A stretch of DNA of 64,000 bases from Aporrectodea caliginosa (GCA_020284085.1 JACEVL010000020.1:651501-715500); one strand, 5' to 3'. Counted from the first letter of the stretch, positions 28,334 to 40,204 are shown. Numbers and translations: made by a program. The notes: generated by a model from the letters alone, not told the origin.

Positions 28334-30454
28334 CCATTAGTGCCTGACTTTTTGTTTTTTCATGAAAGTATGAAAATAACTTTATTTCTACCTAGTGAAA
28401 CTCAGTGCTAAACATTATTCAGCTCAAAATTTGTTTTTATAATTTATTTGAAATTTTTACTTTCCGTCTCCGTTTTGGGGACGCTAGGCACAAATGGGTA
28501 CGGTACGGCGACGTGAAGTTTCAAGGCTGGCATAAATCAACTGTTAAGGTTTCATACATGTAATCAAAAAGATAAGTATACCAGTAGCTAAACACATACT
28601 TGCAAACATCAAACTCATTGTCTGGTATAATTATGATGATCAATGGTCAAGTAATCAAGGAAAACTGTACAATAATGATGACCATAATGTATGTCAAGCT
28701 GGTTTGTTAAAATTATTATCGTTTGTTGAAATTATGGAACAAAACTTACTATTATTGCAAAGGCTGTTTATGTGGCTATCATGATGTGAGAAATAGCAGT
28801 TCTACAGCAGTTCTAAATAACAGTTCTTGCATACTGGGGAATATAGTGGAACAATTCTGATGAATGTCCGGATGTCCCGATGTCACATTTGCAGCAAGTA
28901 AGCTCACATTTGCACACAGTAAGCTTTTACACAGCAGACACTACAGCGACGAATCGATTCATTCTATCAGTGCGAATATCTGATAGCACTCAATCTACAA
29001 CAGCTTTCAGTCAACTAAGAGGAAGGCCAACAGCTGCACGTTCAGCACTCTACTGCTAGTAGAACCCAGTGCATATGTCGTGAAGTTCCAACTGGTCCAA
29101 GGTCGGCGCATAGCTGGAGCAGTGCGTTGGTATAGGATCCAAGGATTTTATATTGCCAAATCCAGTAGATAAGCAACGAGAGCCCACAGAGCACCATTTT
29201 CTGGAGATGACAGAGATGCTGTATGCTGATGTTCTGGTTCATCTTATCAATTTCTCATGGCATTGTGTCTGTTGGTGTGGTCGATAACATATTCCTGGCC
29301 TCCTGGGCGATGTCACGGTTCTTTCGGACCGTGACACCTCTTCACAGAGTTCAGGGTTTCGATGCCATCACAATTGGAAGTGTCACCAACCTGTTATCGT
29401 TCCAGCAAGTCACCATTATTCCAGATGCTGTATCCAGTATGTAGTCAAATGTGCCACCATCTGTTTGTTTGATCTTTTCCACAGACTACACGGGACAACT
29501 GCAGTTCTTAGTTGATTATCTCTAACTGTTCTAGTGGCTGGATGTTCTTACTGCTCAGAATTCAATCAGATTCAGGCTGGTGAAAAATTGACAAACTACA
29601 GCGTGAATTTCAAATTTGTCACCAGCTGGAAGCTTGACAACAACAGAGCCGCCAGGTCCAAGTTGACTGTCGAATCGTCGGTCACTCCAGCCAGCTTCAT
29701 GACACGGATCCATCTGAGTACATCACTACACCCTGGATCATTTGGAGGGCATATGTAAATTCTTGCATCCCAGAAGTCTTTGTCATTCTCAAGTAAAATA
29801 ATTGTACATTGGCACAATTATTGTGATAATATCACGGACAGTTAGACCTCTTCCCTACCAAAATTTACTTGGGTTTTGCATGGGACCCAAATGGGCTCCA
29901 TATGGGTCCCATATGGGAAAATGGGTCCCAAAAGGGCTTCATGTGGGCTTGCAAGTAGGGTTGCACTTGGCATGCTGAGAAAACACATATGCACATATCA
30001 CTGTAGCTGCACAAACAGTGAAAGTCGCCTATTATAAGTTAGAAGTTGACGGGGTCACTTGTGCCTAGCGTCCCCAAAATGGGGACGGTATTATTCTGGT
30101 ATAATAAAAAATCAACCAAACACCTATCAACACTCCAAAAACAGATGCAGATAGCTAAGGGACAAAATAACATAGGGATATACTCATATTTTCGATTACA
30201 ACGTGCTTTTGCACGATAATTCTAATTTATATTGATAACTTTTTAAAAATTAAAAAATTCGGATAATCGCCATAAAAAACTGTATAATTATGCACAAACA
30301 ATAAAAATTTCTGCTCAATTGTACCCCAAATGAAAGATAATTCAGTGGACTAGGCCTTATGGTTGCAATAGCTTGTAACACTCAATATTGATTGATATTA
30401 CAAATAACTCTCTCGAAGTAGGTCCCCAAAATGGGGACGCTAGGCACTAATTTG
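28334..30454 (-). mobile_element. TTAA-flanked piggyBac-like element in the intron
   Basis: TTAA at 28330-28333 and 30455-30458 flank imperfect inverted ends (CCCATTAGTGCCTGAC; complement of GCTAGGCACTAATTTG). The palindrome-bearing motif CCCCAAAATGGGGACGCTAG or its parts occurs near 28470, 30065 and 30425. Minus-strand frames at 29040-29240 weakly resemble the piggyBac C-terminal region (WALVAYLLDLAI, then NPWILYQ after a stop). The element is inactive and the transposase call is weak. Confidence 0.65.
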
Positions 30455-30458
30455 TTAA

Positions 30459-31493
30459 TAAGAATACAATCAAATTAAGCAATGTATTTTATTTACTGGA
30501 ATATTTATATTGTAGATAATAATATTTAGTAAACATTACAAAGAAACTGCTTAGTTTACTACAATATTATTCTGTTTTGTGTTTAACGTAGACCTCTCAG
30601 AGTCATGTAATCAAAAACAGAGGCTAAGAGGCGGCATCAGAAGCCAAGCCGACATGACCAAAATGACGGTTTCCTTCTTTCCTTCCTTCTTTTTCTACCT
30701 TTCTTTCTCTCCTACTTTTTCATTTTTCATCCAACATTCACTATTTTTTAATATTTTTTCTTCAACCCTCTTTTCCGCCCCTGCACATGTGCCGCCCGGG
30801 GCGACTCGCCACTCTGCTCCCCCTTCGGAACGGTGCTGCCAACTGTGACATCAAAGTTGTCGTTATATTACAGAAATTGTTTTCTAGGTAAAGATATTCT
30901 TGAAAATTTGCCAAAAGATTACTAAAGTACCGCAAGAAAACCATTTCGGGCTAAAGAATTCTTCCAGATTGGGGCATGAAAACGTAGACAACCATGAACT
31001 GCAAACAGATGTGGGTAAACGTGTAGTTTTGCGTCGTAAATTATTCGCCCATTGTAGCATTATTATGTTTTGTCAATCCAACTTCTAGTTGAGCAAGAAT
31101 ACTCTTCACCAATCCAGCTTCTTTTCAGGCAAGAATATGTTTCATCGATCCAGCTTCCATTTAAGCAACAATTATTTTCCATCAATACAACTTCTATTTA
31201 ATTAAGAAATATTTTTATCAATCGAGCTTCTATTTAAACAAGATTCTTTTAATCTATCCCACTTCTCTTTTTAAAGCAAACATTATTGTCGTCAATCCGA
31301 CTTCTAAGTTATTTAGCAGGAATTCTTTTCGTCAATCCAACTTATATTAGACCAGTGCCGAAACCCAAGCAATAATGAACTACATCTGGGTAAACCTGTA
31401 GTTACTACAGGTTTACCTAGATACAGTTGTACAATGTTCGAATCAAGACTCAAATAATTATCAGTATTTCATGTAAAAATACTTGAAACTCAC
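30459..31493. other. Intron DNA, no gene seen
   Basis: At 31060-31350 the words TCAATCCAACTTCTA and AAGCAAGAAT recur about every 50-60 bp, a very degenerate tandem repeat. Nothing else is recognised. Confidence 0.5.
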
Positions 31494-31907
31494 TCTCGAA
31501 ATCATCCACGAATATAGTAATGCTAGTGGGGACAAGCAATTTTGACGCAGATGACCCACTGTCATTGGATAATTCTTTGAAGATCGTGTTTAGTATTCCA
31601 AGCAGAATACCAGATGTATGCATTCTTTGCAAATTTTTTTGGCCACATTTCGAATGACACCAGAACCAGATAACAATTCCATCGGCCTCTTGATGACAGT
31701 AAGGGGCGATGACAATGTCATTATCTGCGACTTCTGTTGTGGCGTTTAGAATGCTAGAAAGTGAGAATCCGTGTGAAATCTGTGGATGGTTCAGTTTTTC
31801 GATGACCACGACTTCTTTTTCTTTAAGCTCCTCCGCGTTCTTGCTGGATGATTTAGCGAATAAACCAACTTTCGCCAGCTTTGTCGATATCTTAGAACTA
31901 ATAAGAA
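31494..31907 (-). pseudogene. Exon for an unrecognised domain of the CARD/NHL gene
   Basis: The acceptor is ATGTATTTTCAG and the donor GTGAGT. The 138-codon frame is fully open, with a lysine-rich start and a folded-looking middle (IVIAPYCHQEADGIVIWFWC), and ends VPTSITIFVDDFE. I do not recognise the fold. Confidence 0.6.
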
Positions 31908-32273
31908 CTGAAAATACATATATAGCAATTATGACATGTGTCCAATTTCGCTGGCTAAAACAACAAATGTAAAACACTAGACAGTTAAATACAGGATACG
32001 AACGTTCTTATTCTTGTTCTTGTTCTTATTCGCTTACCAAAAATGATACATATGCGACTGCAAACATCATAAAAGTGAATAATTCAAACAATAGAACTCT
32101 GACAAAGGCAAAGACAGTTAAACAGAAGGTTTATTATTAAAAAGTCTATGTATAGCTCATTTCACTTGAGTGATTGTTTGATATTTAGAGACTAGGGCAG
32201 TATAAAACAACATTCTACTCAGTTGAATAAATTTAAGGTCTGGGAGTTGCATCAGATATAATTTATTGATTAC

Positions 32274-32540
32274 CTCCTTCATTTTCCAAAAGATCGGCAA
32301 CTAAATTATGTTTAGTTTGACGAAAGCATTCCAGAACCTTCTGACCTTTGTATTCCGTGAGCGGAATCGTCCTCATCCAGTGTAGAATCGCATCGTTTCT
32401 GTATAAACTGAAAGGCTGCTTGTTCAAGTGATCTCTTTCTTCAGCCGTGATACAATTTTTCTCATGCAGAAGGTCAACTATATGAATCGACTTTATGTTC
32501 TCTACCAGGAACTGATGATTGCTTCTAATCACCTGGCTTT
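32274..32540 (-). pseudogene. CARD-like domain exon
   Basis: The exon is open, with acceptor TATTACACAG and donor GTAATC. The sequence follows the six-helix CARD pattern: SNHQFLVENI, IVDLLHEKNCITAEERDHL, AILHWMRTI, GQKVLECFRQTKHNLVADLL. A death-fold relative other than CARD is possible. Confidence 0.65.
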
Positions 32541-32760
32541 CTGTGTAATACATAAGATAGAAAATTACAGATGGATTGTACAACTTTACCAATGAAATTA
32601 ATCTTATTAGGAAGAAAATAGGTAACGGTTAAGTCTCGTGTGATATGTCGAGTACAGCATTCATTAAGTGATATTTTGAATCTAGATTAACGTTAGCGTT
32701 TCCTACAATCAAAGAATTGAATAAGATTAAGAATGCTTAGGGTCTACACACAAATCCTAC

Positions 32761-33604
32761 CTTGAGTATCAAATGTAATATCTCTGCTTTCCGGCTTCCA
32801 ATTGAGCTGTTCTAGCTGCGCTGCTGCAAAACTCAACCTCTTCTCAAACTCTTGTCTACTATGCTTCTCACTTTCTTCTTTTTCTCGTAGCTTCAATATT
32901 CGATAATTTATCAGTGTTTTTCTTCCATTCTGCTTTTCTGTGGTTTAATTAGATGAAGCTTTTCTTCTTCAGCGAACTTCAAACTTCTTCTCTTCTTAAA
33001 ATCTTTTTCTTCTTCCAAACTTCTTTCTTTCTCTTTTAGTGGCGTTAGAAGATCCTGATTATTTTTCTGTGTTTGAAGGGCTACTTTGAAATCATTCCTC
33101 AACTCGTTCTCCTTCCTCATTAATTCGCCTGCTTCCTTTAACTTTTCACTTTCGTTCCTTAATAAAATTGTCTCAGTATTGCTTTCGTCGAAATTTTCTG
33201 TAGGCCTCTTAAATTCATATTGGGTTGGTGCAAAACGGGCATTTAGTTCATGCGTTTGTTGTTGGTAGCATAGTTTAGCGCGTTCTGCTTTTTTCAATCT
33301 GTCTTTTAATTCCATGATGGTAGCGTTGTTCTGGAGCCACTCTTCCTCGAATCGCTTACACTTCGCTTTTTCATTGTGAATATCGGTTTTCAATTTATTT
33401 ATCTTCTCATCGAATTGCAATGTTTCCTTCTTGCTTTGAAATCTTACTCTGGTCAATTCTTGTAGAATGGAATTCAGCTGCGTTCGGAAACCTCATTTAG
33501 CGTTGCTGCAGCCGAGCATTGGTTGGCCTGTTTCCGCAGCTGTTCCAGCTCCCTGTTTGTCTCGTTATTTCTTGCGAGAATATCTGTCCTCATCTGATGA
33601 CAGT
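32761..33604 (-). pseudogene. Coiled-coil exon with two frameshifts
   Basis: Frames encode ILARNNETNRELEQLRKQAN, then after a shift QLNSILQELTRVRFQSKKET and a long Lys/Glu-rich heptad region, then after a second shift (an A-run near 32920) REKEESEKHSRQEFEKRLSF up to donor GTAGGA. Apart from the two shifts the frame is open. Confidence 0.65.
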
Positions 33605-33953
33605 CTTAACATAATAGCATCGACAATGTTAGTTATAGCTAGAACATTCTTGCACTTATTTGCTGGTGGTTATCAATGAATGTTATTGTTATAGAAACTA
33701 CCATATTGTCCAAAATACTTTATATACCAAATATAAGAATGCACTATTAGAAAGCCCTATCCAATGTAAATTATAAACAATTTGTCAAGCTGACTAGTGT
33801 TGGGCTTCACTTTGGCATATCAAGCATGCAGGAAGATAAGTTTAAATAATTATAGCAAGCGATTTGTCCACAAGTGCTTCCTGACCCACATAATAATATC
33901 AATTCTTCTAATTAAAAAAAATAAATTATTCTTGTTTGAGCTATCTTTATTAC

Positions 33954-34101
33954 CTTGAACTAAAGTATGAAGACACATCTTCAGACTATCCTTTGGTTTG
34001 TCCAAATAAAACAGGGAAACTGATGTGACTTTAATTGCGAAATCTGTTTGCAGACGAGACTCAAGTCTTTTTAGTCTTGATTGAAATTTGAATCCTTCAG
34101 T
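33954..34101 (-). pseudogene. Small upstream exon of the CARD/NHL gene
   Basis: 49 codons between acceptor TTTTTAG and donor GTAATA, ending in phase 1 to match the next exon (SRLKRLESRLQTDFAIKV, VSLFYLDKPKDSLKM). Not recognised. Confidence 0.5.
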
Positions 34102-34785
34102 CTAAAAATTTCAGATAGACATCAAGCTGCAACTAAAGGCTCTTATTCTTGCACCAAAGTTTTAGACTGTTCAATAGCTGATTGTAGCGATCTCCCACAA
34201 TTAGAAGAACCGGGGCAATTTTTAGAACACGTGTTCTATTTTCAAAAATATATAACATAATGCCACAATTTTTCATATGCACGTTGGCAACTCATAGGCC
34301 AACACAAAACTTTGAAAACTGACCGTACATGATAACATATTTTGCAAAACGTTCAAACACACAAAGTGAAAATTACGAAACTCCTACCCGAACGCTTTGG
34401 CCCAAAGTGGCATATACTGCCACTCATGCCCAATTGGTGGGGCAAGTTTGACATGAAGGCATGGCCAATGGTAACTTTAGGCTAACTTATTCGGCTCTTG
34501 TCAATGAATATCCTCGTTTGTAGAGTCAATGCACACTATTTATAAGTTTTGTAACGTATTATTCCACTGTGATAAAAAAATTAAAAAAGACAATTTTTTT
34601 ATTTTATTGAAAATAATCTTAAAATAAAGATGTCTTGCTCATAGAATATTTGCGAACTCATGGAAAGGTCACAGTTAGAGTGATCAAGTACTTAACAAAT
34701 AAATAAAATCGTTAAACAAATCCATTTGCTCAATCTAATAAATCCAGGCAATTTTTTCTGATATGTGACATATACGTCACATATC
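34102..34785. other. No gene seen
   Basis: AT-rich DNA upstream of the last identified CARD/NHL exon; no further exon could be supported. Confidence 0.45.
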
Positions 34786-34793
34786 CCTTAGAG

Positions 34794-35161
34794 CAGTGCT
34801 TCCCAAAGTGGTGGTCCGCGGACCGGTGCCGGTCCGCAGACCGGTGCCGGTCCGCAGAGTGAGTGAAGAAACTGGTCATATTGTCTCGGAATAAAGAAAT
34901 GGCTATTATAATTTTAAAACTTCATAACAAAAACACTTATTAGGCTTGCATTTACAGGGCAATGGAGTAATAAAATTGGCTAAACATGCATTTAAATCAA
35001 TTTTAATACATGTTTGAGGAATATATTTTAGGTGATAGAAAAAGAGAAATAATTAATAAATTTGGCACCGGTTTTCCTACACTGAGAAAATTCTTGCCGG
35101 TCCGTGACGCTGAAAAGTTAATTCTGTCGGTCCGTGACACTGAAACGTTTGGGAAGCACTG
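34794..35161. mobile_element. hAT-type MITE, 368 bp
   Basis: Ends CAGTGCTTCCCAAAG and the complement of CGTTTGGGAAGCACTG are inverted repeats, flanked by an exact 8-bp duplication CCTTAGAG (34786-34793 and 35162-35169). Inside, ACCGGTGCCGGTCCGCAG is tandemly repeated. The related LINE copy at 62565-62572 has a single CCTTAGAG without the MITE. Confidence 0.93.
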
Positions 35162-36640
35162 CCTTAGAGGGTTAATTAATTGGTGAGCATTTATTTCCCA
35201 GCTAAAGACACCGCTGCTCAAAGAATGACTGGTCATTGACTGCATGCTGTGTATGTAGGCCAATGTAGGTATGTATGTGTCATGTATGTATGCATGTTTG
35301 TATCAGAGCATTTAGTATAGTACATGTTATATGCCGCACGACAGCGCTATAAATATATATGTGATAGCTAATCTCTCTATCATGGATGTGGCTAAAGACG
35401 TTCTGTCCTGTTTTGCTTGCTTCGTGTAAGGAGAGTTGCCATTTAAGGTCGCTGGTAATTCCGTGCTGTTACATTGCTTTGGTGGTACTTGCACTTCTGG
35501 TGCGGAGGGAAGCCTACCGGAGAGTCAGAAGCGTGTAATCATACGGCCAGAAATCAAGAGTCATATCGCCATATCGCTAACCTGACGTTCCTTTCCAAGG
35601 TTGCCGAGAAGCACGGCAGTAACTGCTCAGAAATGAAATTCTGCACATAACATTGGGAACAATTTCTAGGCCGGATTTTGCATTTTGGGTGACAGAGGGC
35701 CTCAATCAAAACTGGGAAGGGGGGCAGTCTCCCTTTCTCCCCCCATGATATTTAGAATCGTGCAACCTTATGCCGAAGCCACAATCCGGCTTCAGAAAAG
35801 GCCATTGGACCGAAACCGTTCTTCCGAGGCTCATCTCTGACTGACGTCTGCGATGCCATCTACGCTGGACACGTCACGCTGCTCGCACTTGGTGGATGTA
35901 AGTGCAGTTTTTGACACATTGTATATCTATAGACCACAGCATCCTCCTGCTGACCAGACTACGCACCTTGTTTGGAGTTCTAGGACAGGCGTTTAAGTAG
36001 ATTCGTTCTTTCCCAAGTGGGCGCCAAATGATGGTGGCCATGGTTCAGACAATTCAGTATGGGCGCCTGTAACATTCGGCGTCCCTCAGGGTTCTGTCTT
36101 TGAACTACTGCTATTACATGCTATATACAGCTGATTTGACAAAGATCGTCTGTGATCATCTGGGAGGGTCCACAGGTAGGCCCCGTACACAGAACAAGCT
36201 GATAATTGTTTCCAGTTTTTTGTCATTAAGTTGATGTTTATTCACATGCAGACGAGATCTTCCTGTATCCATCGACTTTTCTGGGGCTCAAACTCCACAT
36301 TCTAAAATTCACCTCTTTTAATAAATCTTAAAGGGGCGGTGCATGCCGTCTGGTTAAACCCTTGGCCTTGTTTGAACGTGACAGAACCGGTTAGCATACA
36401 ATATCTGTCTGTCTCGCTGTCTCTATCTGAAAGGACGCTCGCTCCCTCGTTCTCTCTCGCGTGCTCTATCGATCCTGTGCCTGTCCTACAAACTGCTTAG
36501 ATTTTTTTGTTTCTCAAAACTTTGGAAGCCATCAAAAACAATTACTAAAAGTTTGTTGTAAATCCATTCCTCTAAACCAGTATGTAGTTAAAACATTCCT
36601 ATAATTATTTGCCTTATAGAGTATATCTAGGCAAGTCCTT
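35162..36640 (+). pseudogene. LINE D copy 1, decayed
   Basis: Fragments such as ANLTFLSKVAEK and SGFRKGHWTETVL mark reverse transcriptase of a CR1/L2-like LINE in broken frames. The whole 1.4 kb recurs in the same orientation at 62565-64000, sharing many of the same breaks, so the two look like copies of an already decayed sequence. Confidence 0.75.
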
Positions 36641-37281
36641 CACTCGCAATTGCTCATGCGCTTCGGCGTGAAACTCCGATTCAGTGTCCGCGCTGTAGTC
36701 GGGAGCGCCTCTGAGTAGAAATCTTGAAGGGGCGCTATGTAAATATCTTAAATGAATTAATCTAGAAAACATGTTCATTAATTTCGGTTAGCTCTGTCAT
36801 GCATATGCCATGCAGCAAGTTCACACGACGTCGTGCCAATTTCAAGGCTGAATAAACGTGTAGGGCTGGGTTATAGGGTGTAGAATCTGATAGCCAATGA
36901 ATTACGCGACACAAATCGACAGTTGCAAGCATTGTTCAGAAATCAATGGCAACCACAGTCGTTGAGAAATGTTTAAGCGTCTCTTGTTAACGACGTACGT
37001 AGGCTGGAAAACAGTCGGGTGGCCAACCACTGAAGCCAGGCGATCGATATCAACGGAGAGTGAGCAAGCGTACTTAAACAAGAGAACGTGACGCTGTTAA
37101 TGAAAAGAAACTTGTTAGATGCAGCGATCTTCGATTCGTTTGGTATTAAAATCTGTCTTTATGATCAAAGCACAATATTTTATGTTACGCCTGTAAAACG
37201 GCCTCTCGCGTGAACAACAGCTGAACTGAGTCATTCAAAAACTTTACTGTATATTCTTGACACAGAAATACATACATATAT

Positions 37282-37710
37282 TCATGCATATATGAATATA
37301 AATATAATATTCACAAATATACAGTGCATGCTCTCGGGAGACAGTTTATTTGATGTGGTTCGTGCCACGTATACGGTTTTTATGATGCTGTACTGCTCGC
37401 TTGTGCGGTGCAGATTCACGAGATGGCAGGAACGGGAGGCCCTTGAAGGAATTATCCTGAGGCTGGTACGCCAAGGGTACTTATCTCTTTTGTCTCCCTC
37501 ATTTGAAACTCTTTGCAACAATGCGGATGCCAGGCTCCTTTCCTCGTAATCTGCACAATCCTTGTCATGTATTGCATAAATTTTTATTCTCTCAAGCAAA
37601 CTCGCTACTCCCTGCGGCCCCGGTCCCATAACAGTGAGATCCCAATGTTTTACAAGCTCACTCAAAAATCTGTCCCTGACAAGATGCTGCACAAATGAGC
37701 AAGGTTTCAC
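37282..37710 (-). other. Open frame conserved in both duplicate copies, no ATG start
   Basis: 142 codons open without an ATG at the 5' end, alignable with 42666-43049 (about 14 differences in 127 residues). Motifs include LTVMGPGPQGVASLLERI and YPWRTSLRIIPSRASRSCHL. The opposite strand is also open over part of it. I do not recognise the product; it may be repeat-derived. Confidence 0.35.
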
Positions 37711-37867
37711 TAGATCTATTTAAGCTCTTAATTTTCCCCTGTGACCAACCCTAACCTTTCCTTGATTCGAACTTGATATATTTCTTGATTTACAACAACT
37801 TCTCTCATTCAATTCTTTGCTTGTAGGCTTATGATCAATTTTTGTTTGTTTTAACGTATTAATCCAG

Positions 37868-37915
37868 CCTTGTACAGTGCTGTGCGTTTACTAGTGCTTC
37901 TCAGTAAAGAATATA
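37868..37915 (+). repeat. LINE-type 3' tail shared with the SINE
   Basis: TACAGTGCTGTGCGTTTACT followed by TCTCAGTAAAGAA resembles 1313-1367 (minus) and the tail of the SINE at 37970-38025 (minus). The equivalent in copy B is near 43257-43304. Confidence 0.6.
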
Positions 37916-37938
37916 CTTACTTAATTATTTATGTACAT

Positions 37939-38176
37939 AAATAGTAATAATAAATAATAAATAATAATCTTTTCTTTATTAAGCGCCTGACAAACGCACT
38001 GCGCTGTACATTTACATGTTATGCAATTTAAATCTTAACTACTAACAGAACAGACAGCCTGATATACAACGGCGCTAATAGCAGCTCTACAAAGCATATC
38101 CGCCCAACGGGAGCTCGAACTCGGTACCTCTCGGTCTGTGTGCCAGATGTCATCCAATGCGCCACGGCCCCCCCCC
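37939..38176 (-). mobile_element. tRNA-derived SINE
   Basis: On the minus strand, after a C/G run at 38166-38176, there is an A-box-like TGGCGCATTGG (38164-38154) and a B-box-like GAGTTCGAGCTC (38122-38111). A body ending in a LINE-like tail and an AAT-rich terminus follow. TACAT flanks both sides (37934-37938, 38178-38182); copy B lacks the insert. Confidence 0.75.
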
Positions 38177-39489
38177 ATACATTGTGAGATGCAGCCTTCT
38201 ATTATTAGGTATTGCTGAGCATTGTGGACTGTTAGGTATCGCTTAGTCTGCTTAAATGTGTCTTAAGGTATGCAAGAATGAATGTGTATTATTGTTTGGT
38301 CATGCATGGAGAGTTCAGTGGCTATGCTTGAAAATAAGTGGCTGGAAAATAAGAGCCATGTTGTGTTTAGGGTTTGTAAGGTTGATCTGACGAGATCTGT
38401 TTCTTAGAATGAGCTAGCGTCCAAGTCTCCAGGTGTAATTATTTAAGCACCGGCTTTTATACTTTGACGTTAAAGCTTCGCTGGGTTATTCTGACCAAAG
38501 AGCGGCAGTAACTGTTCTTGTCCTGGTTTTCGTCTGTCTGTTTGACGTTTGACGTTCTTCTTCTATGGAATACGTTTGCATATTTTCTCGTGTTCATTTA
38601 ATAAAGCGAGTTTTTTTATCACGCCCTTATGGTCTGATATCTAGTTACCTAGGAACTAGAGGGAGGGACCTGCAATAACATATTATATACCTGCACAAAC
38701 TCCGCCGCATGTTATCCTATATAATGTCAACATCAAGACTGAAGAAGAGAGAAGGGCACAGGCGCCGACTTTTGGTTTTGTCTCTGGGTGCCTGCCACAT
38801 CCTGGGTTCTATCCCTGTTCCGGTGAAAACTTGTTATGTTCTACATTGCCATAGCTGACTTTTAGTGCATTTTTGGGAGAGAAATTTGTTTTCTTGACAA
38901 GGGTTATGAGGTTAGAAAAAGTATTTAAAACTCACGTGATGGTGACTTACATAATTGTGCAACCTTACTGCTTACAATACATGTTCCGAAATTTGTGTAT
39001 CTATAGCCTGTCTTATATAGGACATTTGCAAATTTATTGTAGGAATACAGTTAGCAGGCTGTTACTGTTTAGTGAAGTACTTAATTGGTCTACGCTATAC
39101 CTTGGTCTACAGGCTACCGTACATCAATAAACACATGCCTACCTAGAACATACGTGCATATATGGATGTAGGTATACATGAAATATACATACCCACTTAC
39201 ATATCCGACCGCTAGGTAGAGGTCGTATAGGTTGACAATGACTCATGTAAGGTGAATTACACTCGTTTGGCAAACACGTGGAGGCGTACGATCCATATAA
39301 ACAAGGAGTGCGCACGCGCACATGAAGAAAGAGAACGTGGCGCTGTAAATGGACGTTTGATGCAGCGATCTTCGATTCGTTTGGTATTTAAAATCAGTCT
39401 TTATAATCAGAGCATGATGTTTCGCCTCTAATAAAAGCCAGTTGCGTGAACAACAGCTGAAACTGCGTCATTCAAAACTTCGCTATTTG

Positions 39490-39850
39490 TTGTATTGTAT
39501 TTGCTAATTTATATAGCGCCGCTCACAGCAGTGGCCATTCAGTAGCGCGCCCAGTGCGAGAACCCCTAGAGAAGAAGAAGGTTTTGAGAAGGGAGAAGGG
39601 TGTGGGAAGAGCTCTAGAAAGAATGGTAACACGTAGAAAGAAAGGAAAGGAAGGGCATTCTACAGGGAGGACCCAATAGTGACAAAAGATCTAGCCACTA
39701 GCCATGATAGTGGCCCTAACTCGCTGAACAAACGGAGTACGCCTGACCAAGGAGCGGAGAGGTCGATGAGACACCGAAGATAGAGGGGAGTAAATGTGAT
39801 CTCTAAGATATTTAAGTGCAATGCCCAATTTGGAGTCAAGGACTAGGGCA
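39490..39850 (-). repeat. LINE 3' fragment in duplicate copy A
   Basis: Minus-strand frames encode a C-terminal RT tail (LARSFVTIGSSL-like, then LP/SLRV), ending near ATAGCGCCGCTCACAG. The counterpart in copy B (48270-48625) is better preserved. Confidence 0.65.
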
Positions 39851-40204
39851 AGAACTTTTATGTATATCCATAACACAGAAATACATATGTATATGCATGC
39901 AAGCAATCCATGAATGCATATTAGGGTGCCCCAAAAATACATAGACTTTTCAAAGGGTATATGTTTTAATAGCCAGCCTCTAAGATGTTTCAATAGGACT
40001 AGTTATTATAATTATTGTACGAAGTTACAGCTAATTAGATTAACATGTAGGCGTTGCTCAAACGACTCTGAGTTAAGCTTTGTATAGCTGAATCGTACAC
40101 ATTAATTTACCATTGACTGAAATTTTATCCCAAGTATCTCACGAACTACAAGCAATAGAGAAGTGATTTATGTGTCAATAATAGGGTTTTCCGGGTATAA
40201 GAAG

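Larger units (their letters stand above)
26277..34101 (-). pseudogene. Coiled-coil/CARD/NHL protein gene, apparently inactivated
   Basis: Five exons can be linked on the minus strand by GT-AG junctions: 34101-33954, 33604-32761, 32540-32274, 31907-31494 and 27136-26277. All four introns split codons at phase 1. In order they encode a short N-terminal segment, a long coiled coil, a CARD-like death-fold domain, an unrecognised domain and NHL-type beta-propeller repeats. Such combinations suggest an innate-immune or apoptosis scaffold, but no function is shown. Two single-base frameshifts in the coiled-coil exon (near 33475 and 32920) and one in-frame TAG in the NHL exon (26978-26976) would stop translation. 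More exons upstream of 34101 are likely but not found. The breaks could be real decay, an allele or assembly errors. Confidence 0.7.
36811..40193 (+). repeat. Duplicated segment, copy A
   Basis: It aligns in the same orientation with 42192-48959, apart from insertions, from TGCAGCAAGTTCACACG to GATAGGGTTTTCCG (copy A reads AATAGGGTTTTCCG). Copy A has a SINE (37939-38176) that copy B lacks, and lacks the 3.6-kb TTAA element of copy B. Confidence 0.93.
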
